A DNA stretch of 64,000 nt from Nemophila menziesii (lineage: Eukaryota > Streptophyta > Magnoliopsida > Boraginales > Hydrophyllaceae). The stretch covers positions 17,909,730-17,973,729 of the forward strand of contig JARWIR010000001.1 of NCBI GenBank assembly GCA_029959085.1, in the 5' to 3' direction. The first letter of the stretch is position 1; each line of letters starts with the position of its first letter. Positions 36,248-46,639 of this stretch are shown piece after piece. The notes under the pieces were generated by a model. It saw nothing but the letters and a program-made list of their open reading frames with translations. It was not told the origin of the DNA and did no database searches. The position numbers and the translations under genes were made by a program.

Positions 36248-37827
36248 AAAGTTGTATCGTCCCGATACAATAAAGATAAAAACAAAGGGAAGTCTATAAA
36301 TACACACTTATAAAATTCTCAACACAATGGGAAAAAGCATAGCAGAATATATAGAATAAACCTAAAGCACATAACTCAAAAAATTTCATGTAATAATATT
36401 CATAAACTACATACCTGTACACTTCTCATATCCACAGTCACACGGCTTGAATTCAAGATCAGATTAGTTTCGCAATGTAAGAAGGATTGGGTATTTACTC
36501 AGTTCCCCAAGAGAGCTATAGATTGTTCATCAAACCTCACTAGTATTCAAAGACCCACTCAACTACTCTCTAATGGCTCAATCACTTCTCAATTACATAA
36601 CAAAGAATCAAAAGGTCTTTAAGGTTGTAATGTAGGCTTAGGGACGGTATGATAGTATATTTGGATAATTTGGAGTGAGCTTTTGGCTCTCTCCTCTCTA
36701 GCCATCAACGAATCGCCCTAGAGCTTGAGTTACTCTCATAAAACGTTTCTCACTCAACCCAATGAATTCCTTGATGCACAATTTAGCATCCCCAATAACC
36801 CAATTAAAGCTTTAAGATGTTCACATAAAAATCCACTTTGCCGGTCCGGATATATATATTTTCTTTTCTTTTCAAATCAATTTCTTAAGCTATGACTCTA
36901 TTTTTATGATGAGATATCACGCTAATTTCTCATATATATATTTTTCTCTTTTTAATGCCCTTGTTGGCAAAATTAGCTCGAAGCTTCTTTTTCATTCACT
37001 ATTACCCCGACAAAGGGTTACAATAAAAATCTGTGAATCATCATCAATATAAAGCACAAAGCACAATTAATAAGCTCAAAAATCCCAACCCAATAACAAT
37101 TCCCATAATGGTGGACCCACCACCCCAAACTCAAGCTCTAAAACAACTGTCTATGCATCGCGATTCGAGTGCGGGTCATATGGAAAAGTCCTATAATCTA
37201 AAGGATATGGCTTATAATGTGTTTCAATAAAAGGCTTTAGAAAGGCTAGAAGGGGCTGAGAAGGATATAGCATATAAAATCAAAAATCACAAGGTGAGAA
37301 GGTATAAAAAGGCTTCAAAGGCTTCAAAATATGAAAGAACCGCCTTAATCACTTTCTACACTATGTAATTTAGTTATTTTCTTACCTTCAGCACTTTCAT
37401 CAAATGGTTTTTCAACTAGCTTGGGTCTCACGGCCTACACACTTCTCAAGGTTCCCTGAGATCGAACATACTTTCTATCGCATTGCTCACTAATCTTTTC
37501 TTTACTATCAACGTGTGTTTTCCTGCAAATACTCAAAGCATACAAATACATAGCTCATAAACATACTACTTTCTATCATTAACTTACTGAGCTTATGCTT
37601 TCAAGCTATTAGACACACTCTACATCTAATTCCCATGTATCAAAAATTTTAATTTCTACCTAAAAAAACAGAAAAATGGAGATGAGAGACAACGAATCCC
37701 TACACCCCCAACTCAAAAATGAGCCGTGTCCCCACGACTCGAAAAAGACTCGAAAAACAGAAATTAAAATTAGCAGATAGACATATTTACAGAAATGGTA
37801 AGGAAGAAAGAGAACATACTCTCGAGG
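36248..37827 (-). other. Element A 3' non-coding region, shared with element B
   Basis: About 1.6 kb with no long frame. It aligns closely with 46653-48240 of element B, with shared landmarks such as AGAAAATTTCATGTAATAAT-like, CACTTTGCCGGTCCG, ACTATTACCCCG, GTGGACCCACCACCCC and AAGAACCGCCTTAATCAC. Retention of a long non-coding block in two elements suggests packaging or other cis-acting signals. Confidence 0.7.
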
Positions 37828-39030
37828 CTATTGCCTCGCATCATTGAATTCCAAGGTTGGAATTGCTGGACCTGTCGTTAATTGCTCGAGGAGTTTCACG
37901 ATGTGCACTTGATTAGCGTTGATTTGTGCCACATCATTGACTAAGGAAGTTTGAGCTGCTTCAAATTTCGTTAAACGCTCCTCCATCTTCTCTTGCCAAT
38001 TTTGCTCCTTTTCTTCCTTCGAGACTTGCGTAGAACCCGCTCTTCGAAGAATCTCCTTGATCCAAGCATTATCAATATAACTCGTCTTAAATTCGAGTTT
38101 CTCTTCTTCACCCAATACTACATTCGCTTTTCGCACAAGACACGTGATCATAGTTGGAAATTTAACATTATAAACTGATTTAGGAGAGACCGAAAATCGT
38201 ATCACCTCCTCATAGATCAACTGTGCCACATCAACTTCTTCTCCTCTCAAAATACAGTCCAACAGTAGAGCGTATTTCATAGTCACATCCAAAGTTCGTG
38301 TGTTCCCAAAGATATTAGGGACAAGGAAATTGTGCCAAATTCTTGCATCTGCTTGAAGATATTTGTAAGGCCAAGGTGCCTTCAATTCTCCCTTATGTGA
38401 TTGCACTTTCTCTTTGTCTAAAACATACTCAAAAAGTAATTCCTCATCAAAGATTTTTTGTTTAGCAACTGCTTCTTCAAATTTGCAAAAACCTTTCAAT
38501 TTCTTAAACTTGAAGTGGTTCCTAATCTCCTCAACTGTGAAAGGAACTAACTTTCCTCTAATCGGAACACCATTACTATCTCGGCTAAAGAGGACTAAAT
38601 AGAACTCCAAAACTAATTCATGACATAGTTTAGAACGTCTTACCATGAACGTAGACCAACCCAATTCATCACCAAGCTCTAAGAATCTCTTGTATTCTCC
38701 ATCTCTAATTTCTTCCTTGAATACTTTCTCATAAGCAAAAGGTAGTTCTTTTAGTTGTTTCTCTGCAGAAATCTTCAGAGCTCTTGAAGTATCCACTTTC
38801 TCTATAGGTATAAGATCTTGTTGAGGTTGAGTTTTCTCCTTTGCATAATAATAAAGCTTTTTACCATTACGATCAAACAAAGGTATCCCACTCTTCTCTA
38901 CTTTCTCTTTACCCTTTGATTTAGAACTAGCACCTTTGTCAATTGATTTCTTCTTGTTTAAATCCAAACCCTTGTTGCTCTTCACCTCCCTCTTGCTAGC
39001 TAAGATTGTTGTTCTATTAGTCATCCTCAA
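37828..39030 (-). CDS. Element A second frame: plant retrotransposon 'putative transposon protein' domain, env-like position
   Basis: A 400-residue open frame lies downstream of the Gag-protease frame on the same strand. It is where Athila/Tat elements carry an additional or envelope-like gene. The N-terminal 50 residues are Lys/Ser-rich (SKSKGKEKVEKSG). The middle has the order seen in the plant domain I know as Transposase_32 (PF20167): YKRFLELGDELGWSTFM, LVLEFYLVLFSRD, VPIRGKLVPFTVEEIRNHF, WHNFLVPNIFGNTRTLDVT, LIYEEVI and FPTMITCLVRKANV. Residues from about 335 form a probable coiled coil ending FEAAQTSLVNDVAQINANQ. No signal peptide or membrane segment is seen, so a true envelope role is unlikely. 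Function unknown. The domain name is from memory and needs a profile search. Confidence 0.7.
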   Translation of the reverse strand: MRMTNRTTILASKREVKSNKGLDLNKKKSIDKGASSKSKGKEKVEKSGIPLFDRNGKKLYYYAKEKTQPQQDLIPIEKVDTSRALKISAEKQLKELPFAYEKVFKEEIRDGEYKRFLELGDELGWSTFMVRRSKLCHELVLEFYLVLFSRDSNGVPIRGKLVPFTVEEIRNHFKFKKLKGFCKFEEAVAKQKIFDEELLFEYVLDKEKVQSHKGELKAPWPYKYLQADARIWHNFLVPNIFGNTRTLDVTMKYALLLDCILRGEEVDVAQLIYEEVIRFSVSPKSVYNVKFPTMITCLVRKANVVLGEEEKLEFKTSYIDNAWIKEILRRAGSTQVSKEEKEQNWQEKMEERLTKFEAAQTSLVNDVAQINANQVHIVKLLEQLTTGPAIPTLEFNDARQ

Positions 39031-39557
39031 TTAACCCCCAACTCAAAGCTTTAGCAATCCTTGAAATTAGAACTTGTGAATTAATGGTTGAACAAGCTTG
39101 AATTGGCCTAGGATAGGTGAATTGATGATGAATCTCTATGTGTGTGAGGTGGATTTGTAATGGGTTGGCTTGGATTTAAGAAATTGTAGGATGAATTTTG
39201 AAAATTTGGCTCTTTGATTCTTCAATTTGAATGGATTTGATGAAGATTGGGTGTTTGATTCTCTCTTGTAATGATGTGGAGAGAAGGTTTGATGTGTTTT
39301 TCTTGATGATTGGGTAGTGTTTTGGTGATTGGTGAAGGTTTTGATGAGCTTCAATGGAGTTAGGAGAGTTGTGGAGAAGAAAAAGAGGGTTTGGGTTTAT
39401 AAAATTCGGAACTAAAAGCTTAATACCTCCTTTATACACAAATCCCGTAACTTTCTCTCTCTCTGGCGGCGCTGCGGACTACCCCTGCGGACCATGGGGT
39501 GCACCGCAGGGTAGTCCGTGACATCTGATGCTTGAAAATTTTTGCTCACTGGTTAGC

Positions 39558-39857
39558 ACCCGTGGTAGGACCCCGTGGAACGTGTTTCTTCCTCGCGGAC
39601 CAGGGCGCGGTACACCGGAGGGTACCCCGCGCCTTCTGTAGCTAACTCCGTCAAAATACCCGTGGTACCTACCCCGTGGCACGCGTTTTTGGGGCGCGGA
39701 CCATGGTGCGGTATAGGGGGGTAGTCCGCGGTAGATTTTTTCTCGGTTCTGGATCAAACCCGCGGTTCCACCCGTGGCACGTGTTTTGACCTCGCGGACC
39801 AGGGCACGGACCATGGGGTAGTCCGTGGGGGTAGTCCGCGGGGTGTATTCCTTTGCT
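39558..39857. repeat. GC-rich tandem repeat, 100-bp period, element A
   Basis: The phrase ACCCGTGG (third copy ACCCGCGG) starts at 39558, 39658 and 39758, exactly 100 bp apart. Each copy continues with CCCGTGGxACGxGTTT and GCGGACCA and holds GTAGTCCGCG- or GTACACCG-like stretches. The block is far richer in GC than its surroundings. It lies between the two frames of the element. Confidence 0.8.
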
Positions 39858-40072
39858 CCAAAATTTTTTCCTCGCGTTCCCTAACTCAATTTCTCCAATT
39901 CCTACACACCAAAAACACTAATACCTTTCTCAAATATGCATTATCAACTAAAAACAACTAAAATAAACTTAAACTAAAAACATAAAAGACATGAAAACAA
40001 AAAAAAACTACGGGTTATCTCCCGTACAGTACTTTTGTTTAACGTCTTTCAAAGTTAGACGTGTTACCTCTG

Positions 40073-42940
40073 TCAAGATTTACGAATATAGCCTCCCCAA
40101 CAACGAGTAAGGCTATGAACGTCAACTAATCTGCGCTTGACCCCAGTTTTGGGGCGAATTTCTATCACCTTGGCTGAAACAACCTTAGTGACAATGAATG
40201 GTCCCATCCACGAGTCTTTGAAACTTCGTGGCATATTCTCGCGTTTGTGAGCTTTCCATAGAACTTCATGGCCTACCCCAAACTCAATGTTTGGCTCAGT
40301 ATCCACAGGCTTTAAGTGGATCTTCTCAGGAGGGACTTTGTGATGTGAAAGGTTGTGGATGATGGACACGGTGGGATCCAACTTCCTCGGTTTCTTACCC
40401 AAGACATAGAAAGTCTCGGATACATTCTTAGCATGAAGGGTGATTGTCCCATCTTGGAAGTTGATCACACTTTGACTTGTGGCCATGAAGGGCCGTCCAA
40501 GTATGATCGGAACCTTCTTATCTGCATCAAACTCAAGAATAACAAAGTTAGTAGGGATGGCGATATTACCTGCACGGACTAAGACGTCCTCCACTGTTCC
40601 CCATGTCCTCTTCACTGAGTTGTCAGCAAACTGCAACTTCACTGGAGTCTTCTCTGATTTCTGAAGGCCAAGTCTTTCGAACACGGACTTAGGCATAAGA
40701 TTCACACCAAAACCCACATCGTACATAGCTTTCACCTTGATCATACCATGTAATTGTATAGGAAGGTTGAAGCTTCCCGGATCTTTAAGCTTTGTTGGTA
40801 GCTCTTTCTCACTTCTTCTCGAAACCCTCAGGTTCTCTCTCGGGATCTCTACACTCGCTTCTTTCTCAGGAATAACTTGCGTAAAAACTTGTTGCGGTGT
40901 AAGTCCTCTCTTCGCAATCTCAAGCATTTTGGCGTTGATATTTTCAGGTTGGTACGCCTCTACAAACGTCTTGAGAACAGTGTCATCTTTCGGATTTGTA
41001 TCAGGAATGGTTGGTGACACTGGTTGAACAATAGGTGGCGATTCCACCTTCTCTTCTTCTTTCTCTTCTAGCACAGCAGGTGCCACTTCATCTTTCGATT
41101 CCTCTTTTGAGGCTTCTTCCTCTTTCTCTTTAGCCAATTCAGCTGCATATTCCACTACCGATCTAATCTCCTCTTGCACCTTCCTTAGTAACTCTATGAA
41201 CTCGTACTTCTCTTGATCGTCCTCCACATAAACTTCAGAATGGTCAGATTCCACGGGGCTAGACTTGGTTGGTTCTTCTTCAATACTGGGAACTTCCACG
41301 GCACTAATGGCAGCATGTGGTGCTTCCTCTTTTGCTTTTTCGATCTCAAGGCATATAGCCTTGCAAGCTTCGAACTCATCCTTGTCTTCACCTCCTTCGA
41401 TTGCCTTTAATTCTTTTTGTTCCACTACACTAGTTAACACTTTGTTTAACTGTGTTACTTGAGTACTTAGCATCTGAAGTATGGCATCGTGTCCTCGGAC
41501 CTTATCTTCTTGAGCGTTTAGAGTCGTGTTCAAACGGTCTAGAGCTTGTACTATCTGTGTATTATCCATAGATCCTTCTTGCGGATACTGAGGTAAAGCT
41601 TTCTGATCTAAAGAATCGGTATAGGCGTCTTGAGCAGGTTGTTGTGGAGGAGCAGGTCTATTTTGATATTGATTCTGGTGCTGAACTCTCTGTTGGTAAG
41701 AGTTGTTCTGGGGTCGTGGTTGATATTGACCAGGATTAGCGGCCCCTTGTGGATTTGAATACTGCATACCCGGATGGTTGCGGTTGCCCCATCGGTTGGA
41801 TATAAAGTAAACAGATTGCGGATTTACTTCACACTCTTCCCATGTATGATCGTTAACTCCACATTGTTGACAACCTTGTGTTTCTTGTACTACTTTTGTA
41901 GCAGCTAAATTCTTCTCCATCGCGATTCTCAGCTCCTTGATTTGATTTTCTAATGAGGATATTTGAGCTGAGTTCGCAGTTTCTGCATCTAAACGAAGCG
42001 TTCCTCGGGTCTTTGCTACAGAAGCTCGCGTTGAAGGCCAACTTCTTTCCTGTTCCATAATATTTTCTAACTCCTCGGAAGCTTCATTGTGATTCATGGA
42101 CACAAAATTACCCTTTCCAATGTTATCCACCTTTTCTCTACCTTTATCATTAAGACCTTCATAGAACATAGCAAGTTGTAGAGCAGGGGTATAACCATGG
42201 AGTGGACATCTAGTTAACTTTTGTTGAAACCTTGTCCATGCTTCTCCCACTGTTTCTCCATCTTCTTGGCAAAATCTTGCAAGCTCGGTTTGATCTTTAA
42301 GTCTCATGCTCTTCGGATAAAATCGGTTAAAGAACGCGGCTTGAAGTTCTCTCCAAGAGTGAATGGTTCCATGTGGTTGTCTTTCTAGCCAATCGCTAGC
42401 TCTTCCGGTCAAGAAAAATGAAAACATATGACAATACAGTTGCTCGCGTGTAATGCCAGGAGTAATGTAGGCATCACAAATCTGCATGAACTTCTGAATC
42501 TCTTTTACCGGATCTTGAATAGTTGTACCAGTATAGAGTCCAAAACTTTGAAATTGACTAAGCATACCCGGATCGGTTCGAAATTTGATATTCGGAATCT
42601 CAGGAGGGCGGTAACTGATAGGTTGAACATGGAATGGTACATTAAGGCCAGGTAAGTCTTGTTCAACCCTGTTCTGTTGATTATTAAGATTATTCCCATT
42701 ACCTCCTCCTGCTGGTAGTTGTTGTCCTTCTTGTCCACCAAGTGGTGGATCTTGTTGACCGAGAGGTGGTCCAAGTGGTGGATCTTGTTGCAATCCTCCT
42801 CCTGGTAATTGTTGTCCTCCTACTAGTGGTGTTAGTTGGGCTGCCATAATTCTTCTCAAGGCTCTTTCCTCACGAACTCGTTTGTTGTAAGGTCTGAAGC
42901 TCCTCTCAGGCTCTGATAAAGGAGGCCAAGAATTAAACAC
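40073..42940 (-). CDS. Element A Gag-protease polyprotein fused to an integrase-like C-terminal tail
   Basis: One 955-residue frame begins 160 bp inside the 5' LTR. Residues 1-95 are Gln/Gly/Pro-rich. Residues about 128-275 are a retrotransposon Gag capsid domain (FFLTGRASDWLERQP, FFNRFYPKS, GETVGEAWTRFQQKL). A CCHC knuckle, CQQCGVNDHTWEEC, is at 357-370. An acidic linker with coiled-coil character runs from 460 to 690. Residues 730-840 are an Athila/Tat-type aspartic protease: AMYDVGFGVNLMP holds the active site at 741 (family form DLGA or DLGS), then VPIILGRPFMAT. From 886 the frame reads FGVGHEVLWKAHKR, FKDSWMGPFIVTKV, VIEIRPKTG and TRCWGGYI. This matches the C-terminal end of plant Gypsy integrases (GDKVL, SRWxGPFxV, GG). 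RT, RNase H and integrase core are absent between them. Confidence 0.88.
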   Translation of the reverse strand: MFNSWPPLSEPERSFRPYNKRVREERALRRIMAAQLTPLVGGQQLPGGGLQQDPPLGPPLGQQDPPLGGQEGQQLPAGGGNGNNLNNQQNRVEQDLPGLNVPFHVQPISYRPPEIPNIKFRTDPGMLSQFQSFGLYTGTTIQDPVKEIQKFMQICDAYITPGITREQLYCHMFSFFLTGRASDWLERQPHGTIHSWRELQAAFFNRFYPKSMRLKDQTELARFCQEDGETVGEAWTRFQQKLTRCPLHGYTPALQLAMFYEGLNDKGREKVDNIGKGNFVSMNHNEASEELENIMEQERSWPSTRASVAKTRGTLRLDAETANSAQISSLENQIKELRIAMEKNLAATKVVQETQGCQQCGVNDHTWEECEVNPQSVYFISNRWGNRNHPGMQYSNPQGAANPGQYQPRPQNNSYQQRVQHQNQYQNRPAPPQQPAQDAYTDSLDQKALPQYPQEGSMDNTQIVQALDRLNTTLNAQEDKVRGHDAILQMLSTQVTQLNKVLTSVVEQKELKAIEGGEDKDEFEACKAICLEIEKAKEEAPHAAISAVEVPSIEEEPTKSSPVESDHSEVYVEDDQEKYEFIELLRKVQEEIRSVVEYAAELAKEKEEEASKEESKDEVAPAVLEEKEEEKVESPPIVQPVSPTIPDTNPKDDTVLKTFVEAYQPENINAKMLEIAKRGLTPQQVFTQVIPEKEASVEIPRENLRVSRRSEKELPTKLKDPGSFNLPIQLHGMIKVKAMYDVGFGVNLMPKSVFERLGLQKSEKTPVKLQFADNSVKRTWGTVEDVLVRAGNIAIPTNFVILEFDADKKVPIILGRPFMATSQSVINFQDGTITLHAKNVSETFYVLGKKPRKLDPTVSIIHNLSHHKVPPEKIHLKPVDTEPNIEFGVGHEVLWKAHKRENMPRSFKDSWMGPFIVTKVVSAKVIEIRPKTGVKRRLVDVHSLTRCWGGYIRKS

Positions 42941-43075
42941 TGTGAAACCTGAAAAAGACTAAAGCAAACCACAAGCGTAAATCTGGAAAAATAAAAACTA
43001 AACTAAACTGAAAAGTAAAAACTAATTAAAAAACTACTACTCGAAATAGATAACCCACACGCTAACGAGACACAA

Positions 43076-43094
43076 GTCCCCGGCAGCGGCGCCA
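43076..43094 (-). other. Element A primer binding site (tRNA-Asp type)
   Basis: The - strand reads TGGCGCCGCTGCCGGGGAC, six bases after the 5' LTR. TGGCGCCGTTGCCGGGGA is the tRNA-Asp site used by Athila/Tat elements, so one base differs in the core. Confidence 0.88.
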
Positions 43095-43100
43095 AAAACT

Positions 43101-44629
43101 TGGTGTCGCCTAGGGTGTGATAAAATTAATACAAAATAAGACCAAGAAACTACGCACTCACACCCTAGACAGGCACAGTACTGCAAGTATTACAGGACGT
43201 ATGCAAGTTTTAATGATAAATAGAGTTCGTTCTCTGGGACTTAAGTGTGTTAATCGCGTAGGTAGGAATAACGAGTAAAAGTAAATAATTAAAAGACAGA
43301 AAATAAAGCAAGTAGGAATTCGAAAATAGCAATTAAAACTAGGAAAATAATGACAATAAAGTAAAAGATAAGAAATATGAGATGAGAAGTATAGCTTAGG
43401 TTTTGCTAGTATGCACTAATCCTTTTAATTCTATCTATAAATCTAGTTAATAAGGGAGAATATTAGCTCTTGGTATACTTAGTCAGGATTCTAAATTCCC
43501 CAATCTTAGACCTTGAGAGCGACTAAGGGGGATACGGCACAACCAAGACGAGGACTCAAATAGGGTTATCAAACGCCACTAAGGCCCTATCCAGCACACT
43601 ACAATCAATTGGTGATATGGTGGTTAAAACAAACCCTAATGACTATCTAGTTAGAAGTATGTTTTGTCAGAACTGCTATCGACACTAGACATTATGTGGT
43701 GGTTCAATAGTTAAAAACCCTGTCAAGGAGACCATCTAACTACTCTTAAAACAATCCTAAAGTGATCAGTTCTAGGAAAGACATTAAATCAAAACACATA
43801 AACAAATATAAAGTAAGTAGCTAATATCAGATTAAAACATGTAATTCCCAAAGAAACTTAGATAGAAGAATTAGAATTCATAGATTATACATATGCAAAA
43901 CCCAAGCTATGGGGAGTTTAGTTCATACCTGAAGGAAATAAACTAAAAGAAATTACAAAAGACATCATCTTGCTCTCTACAATAAACTGGAAGAATAAAA
44001 CCTTAAGAACTAATTACTATGAGGCAAGGATGATTTACAAGTGATATAAGGGTGTATTTATAGGTGTTTAGAAGACCTAATTCGTTTTCTTGAGGAATAG
44101 TTAAGGTAATGGACTTCTAGCCCAACTCAAATTCGTATGGGAAAAAAGATAAACACTGCTGCACCGTTTTGAGCATATCTTCTTCGTTATTGGTCGGATT
44201 TTGCTCCATAAGATACCAAAAGAATCGCAACAGAATTATCTTGACCCTTTATAAGGAAATTACCAAAATCGGCCTATTTCTTAGGTAAAAACGCATATCT
44301 TTGGACGTGTATGCAGAATCCCAGATTTAGGCAGCTTTTCCTTTTCAGTCTTTTTAGCTTTTATTTCCTTATCTCCAATTACCATGCAAATCTCTTTCCA
44401 TAAGTTGTTGTCTTTGACTTGGACTCTAGTTAAGCTCCATAATTATCTTTAAAGCTTCACACTAAATAAACAATTAAACCCAATATGCTCTAAAAATAAT
44501 AATTCTACAAATCAAGACTCAAAATAGGAAAGTGCACTAAAACTCAAGAAAATCGACATTATTGACTTCTAAAACACTAAAAATGATGTCTCATCCTAAC
44601 ATAAATCTATCACAAATGAGGAGACATCA
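43101..44629 (-). repeat. Element A 5' LTR
   Basis: A 1529-bp copy of the left LTR, differing at about 16 sites by eye. This is the promoter-bearing copy for the element's - strand transcript. Confidence 0.95.
44055..44062 (-). promoter_or_regulatory. TATA box in the 5' LTR of element A
   Basis: TATTTATA here reads TATAAATA on the element's strand, inside CCTATAAATACACCC. The same box sits at the corresponding place in element B and in solo LTR D. Confidence 0.65.
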
Positions 44630-44634
44630 CTGAT

Positions 44635-45141
44635 ACAATACAAAAGAAATAAAAACTCAAGAATAAATTTGAGTTTTTAAGGATTCTAACCTTAAAAAGG
44701 CTTTGTGAAGAACACAAATCCTAACCTTGATCATTTATAGCCAGCTAGTATAGTATTAATCATGGATTAACCACTTAATCATGGTAAGTTGATAAATCGG
44801 TAGTGACAATCGAGAGAACATACAAGATTATATGCGGACCTCAAACGTTTTTTTAATCCATTAAGATAATTAATGTGGAGTACAAAAACACCCATAGAGA
44901 CGGCAAACAGATAGGGTTGAAGGGACGAGTTACGGAGAAGAGAGTAGAAAGAGTTAGGCTAGGGTTAGCCTTTAGCTTATAGGAGACGAGAGAAAGAGAT
45001 AAGGATACACCAAAACGAGAGTGAAGAAATGATCCCATTTCTTTCTTTAGGCACTTTATAAGCCTATTACATAACCAAAAATTGACTTAACCTAAAGTGT
45101 GCGGATCGGGCCAACTACCCGTGGATTAGGATGGACCAAAA
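44635..45141. other. Unassigned DNA between elements A and B
   Basis: AT-rich, with no frame above about 60 codons and no domain recognised. It presumably belongs to the older DNA into which both elements inserted. Confidence 0.5.
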
Positions 45142-45146
45142 TCAGG

Positions 45147-46639
45147 TGGTGGGGGCAAAGGTGTGATAAAATAATAGATAAATAAAGAGTCACACACCCT
45201 TGAGAACCACGGAACTCACTGCAAGTATCACAGATCGTATGCAAGTTTTAATGATAAGTCAAGTTCGTTCGCAAGGATTGTATCCGTTAGATCAATTTAT
45301 GTTTAACAAGCGTAGATGAATTTAGATGTTTGGATAAAATATGAAAAGATAAATAACTATCTAATGCAAATAAATAAATAAAACAATTAAACAAAACAAA
45401 TAACTAAATATGAATGTAAGTCAAATAGATTAGGATTACTAGGTCTATTACTCAATTGTTATTCTAACCTGTCACATTAAGCATTATATATTAACCAGGA
45501 TTCTAAATTCTACGTAGCCTTTCCTTAGGCGTAGGAGCAACCTCTCCACTACTAGGGATTCCTAAGTAATGATTGGTGATTAAATCAAACCTTAATGGCT
45601 ATCTAGTTATACTAGACGATTATGTGGTGTTATCAATAACTAAGAATAATCCTAAGATTGATCAGATCTAGGGAAATGAGTCAAAACACATAATACAATA
45701 TACGCCAAGCTTAACCAATTAGAATAAACAAATAGTATTTAAAGACAAAATAATAATCCAACAATTAAGAGTAAAACTTACAGAATAAAAGCTTAGAAAT
45801 ATGGTTGAGAATAGATCTATAGCCAATTACTCTAAATTTAGAGAAGGTGAGATGTAGAAGAGGGATTTTCAGTCTCCAATCTTCTTCTTCTTGTCTTCTT
45901 CTATAGGTCAACTTGCTTCTTGGATGAATAGCTTGATTCTAAGGATGAATATCTAACTAAAGGACTAATCTATTGTTTGACACTAAGAAAATATAAGTAA
46001 AGACTAAGCCTATACTTTGCAATTGAGCAAGGACATGTTTACAATGATAAGAGGGTGTATTTATAGGTATCTTGGAAGCCCTAATTCGTTTTCTTGAAGG
46101 AGAAGTAAGTAGTGGACTCCAAGCCCAAATCAAATTCATAACCCTAAAAACACCAAATCAGGTCCGATTTTCTTTTGGCTCTAACAGCTTCAATATTCAT
46201 CCGTTTGACGCGTATGAATATACCAAATTGATCGTCTCGGAAAGCTCTTCAACTTTGCTCTTGACCGTTTCTCCAAATTCATCACCGTTCTTGAGATATA
46301 AGCTGATTTGTGGTCGTAGGTGCAGAAATTCAGGATTAAGGCAGGTTTTCCTTTTCCATGTTTTTAGCTTTTATTTCCATATCTCCAATTACCATGTCTA
46401 TCTCTTTCCATATCTTGTAGTCTTTGACTTGGAATCTAATTAATCTCCATAATTATCTTTAAAGCTTCACACTAAATAAATAATTAAACCCAATATGCTC
46501 TAAAAATATTATTTTACTAAATCAAGACTCAAAATAGGAAAGTGTAGCATTTCTCAAGAAAATCGACTATAATGACTTCTAAATCACTAAAAATGATGTC
46601 TCATCCTAATATAAATCTATCACAAATGAGGAGACATCA
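45147..46639 (-). repeat. Element B 3' LTR
   Basis: Starts TGGTGGGGGCAAAGGTGTGA and ends ATGAGGAGACATCA in + coordinates. It shares the outer-end hairpin, GTATGCAAGTTTTAATGATAA and the TATA region with A's LTR but differs over much of the middle. Confidence 0.93.

Larger units (their letters stand above)
34707..44629 (-). mobile_element. Element A: full-length non-autonomous Ty3/Gypsy (Athila/Tat-like) retrotransposon, 9.9 kb
   Basis: Paired LTRs of 1528 and 1529 bp are flanked by an exact 5-bp duplication, CTGAT (34702-34706 and 44630-44634). On the - strand the order is: 5' LTR, tRNA-Asp-type primer site, a 955-codon Gag-protease frame ending in an integrase-like tail, a GC-rich tandem repeat, a 400-codon frame, 1.6 kb of non-coding DNA, polypurine tract, 3' LTR. 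No reverse transcriptase, RNase H or integrase core is seen in any frame. By eye the two LTRs differ at about 16 positions (around 1%), so the insertion is fairly recent. Both frames remain open. Confidence 0.93.

Noticed and set aside
40355..41462. Several + strand frames inside element A
   Set aside because: They are antisense to the Gag-protease frame and have no domain.
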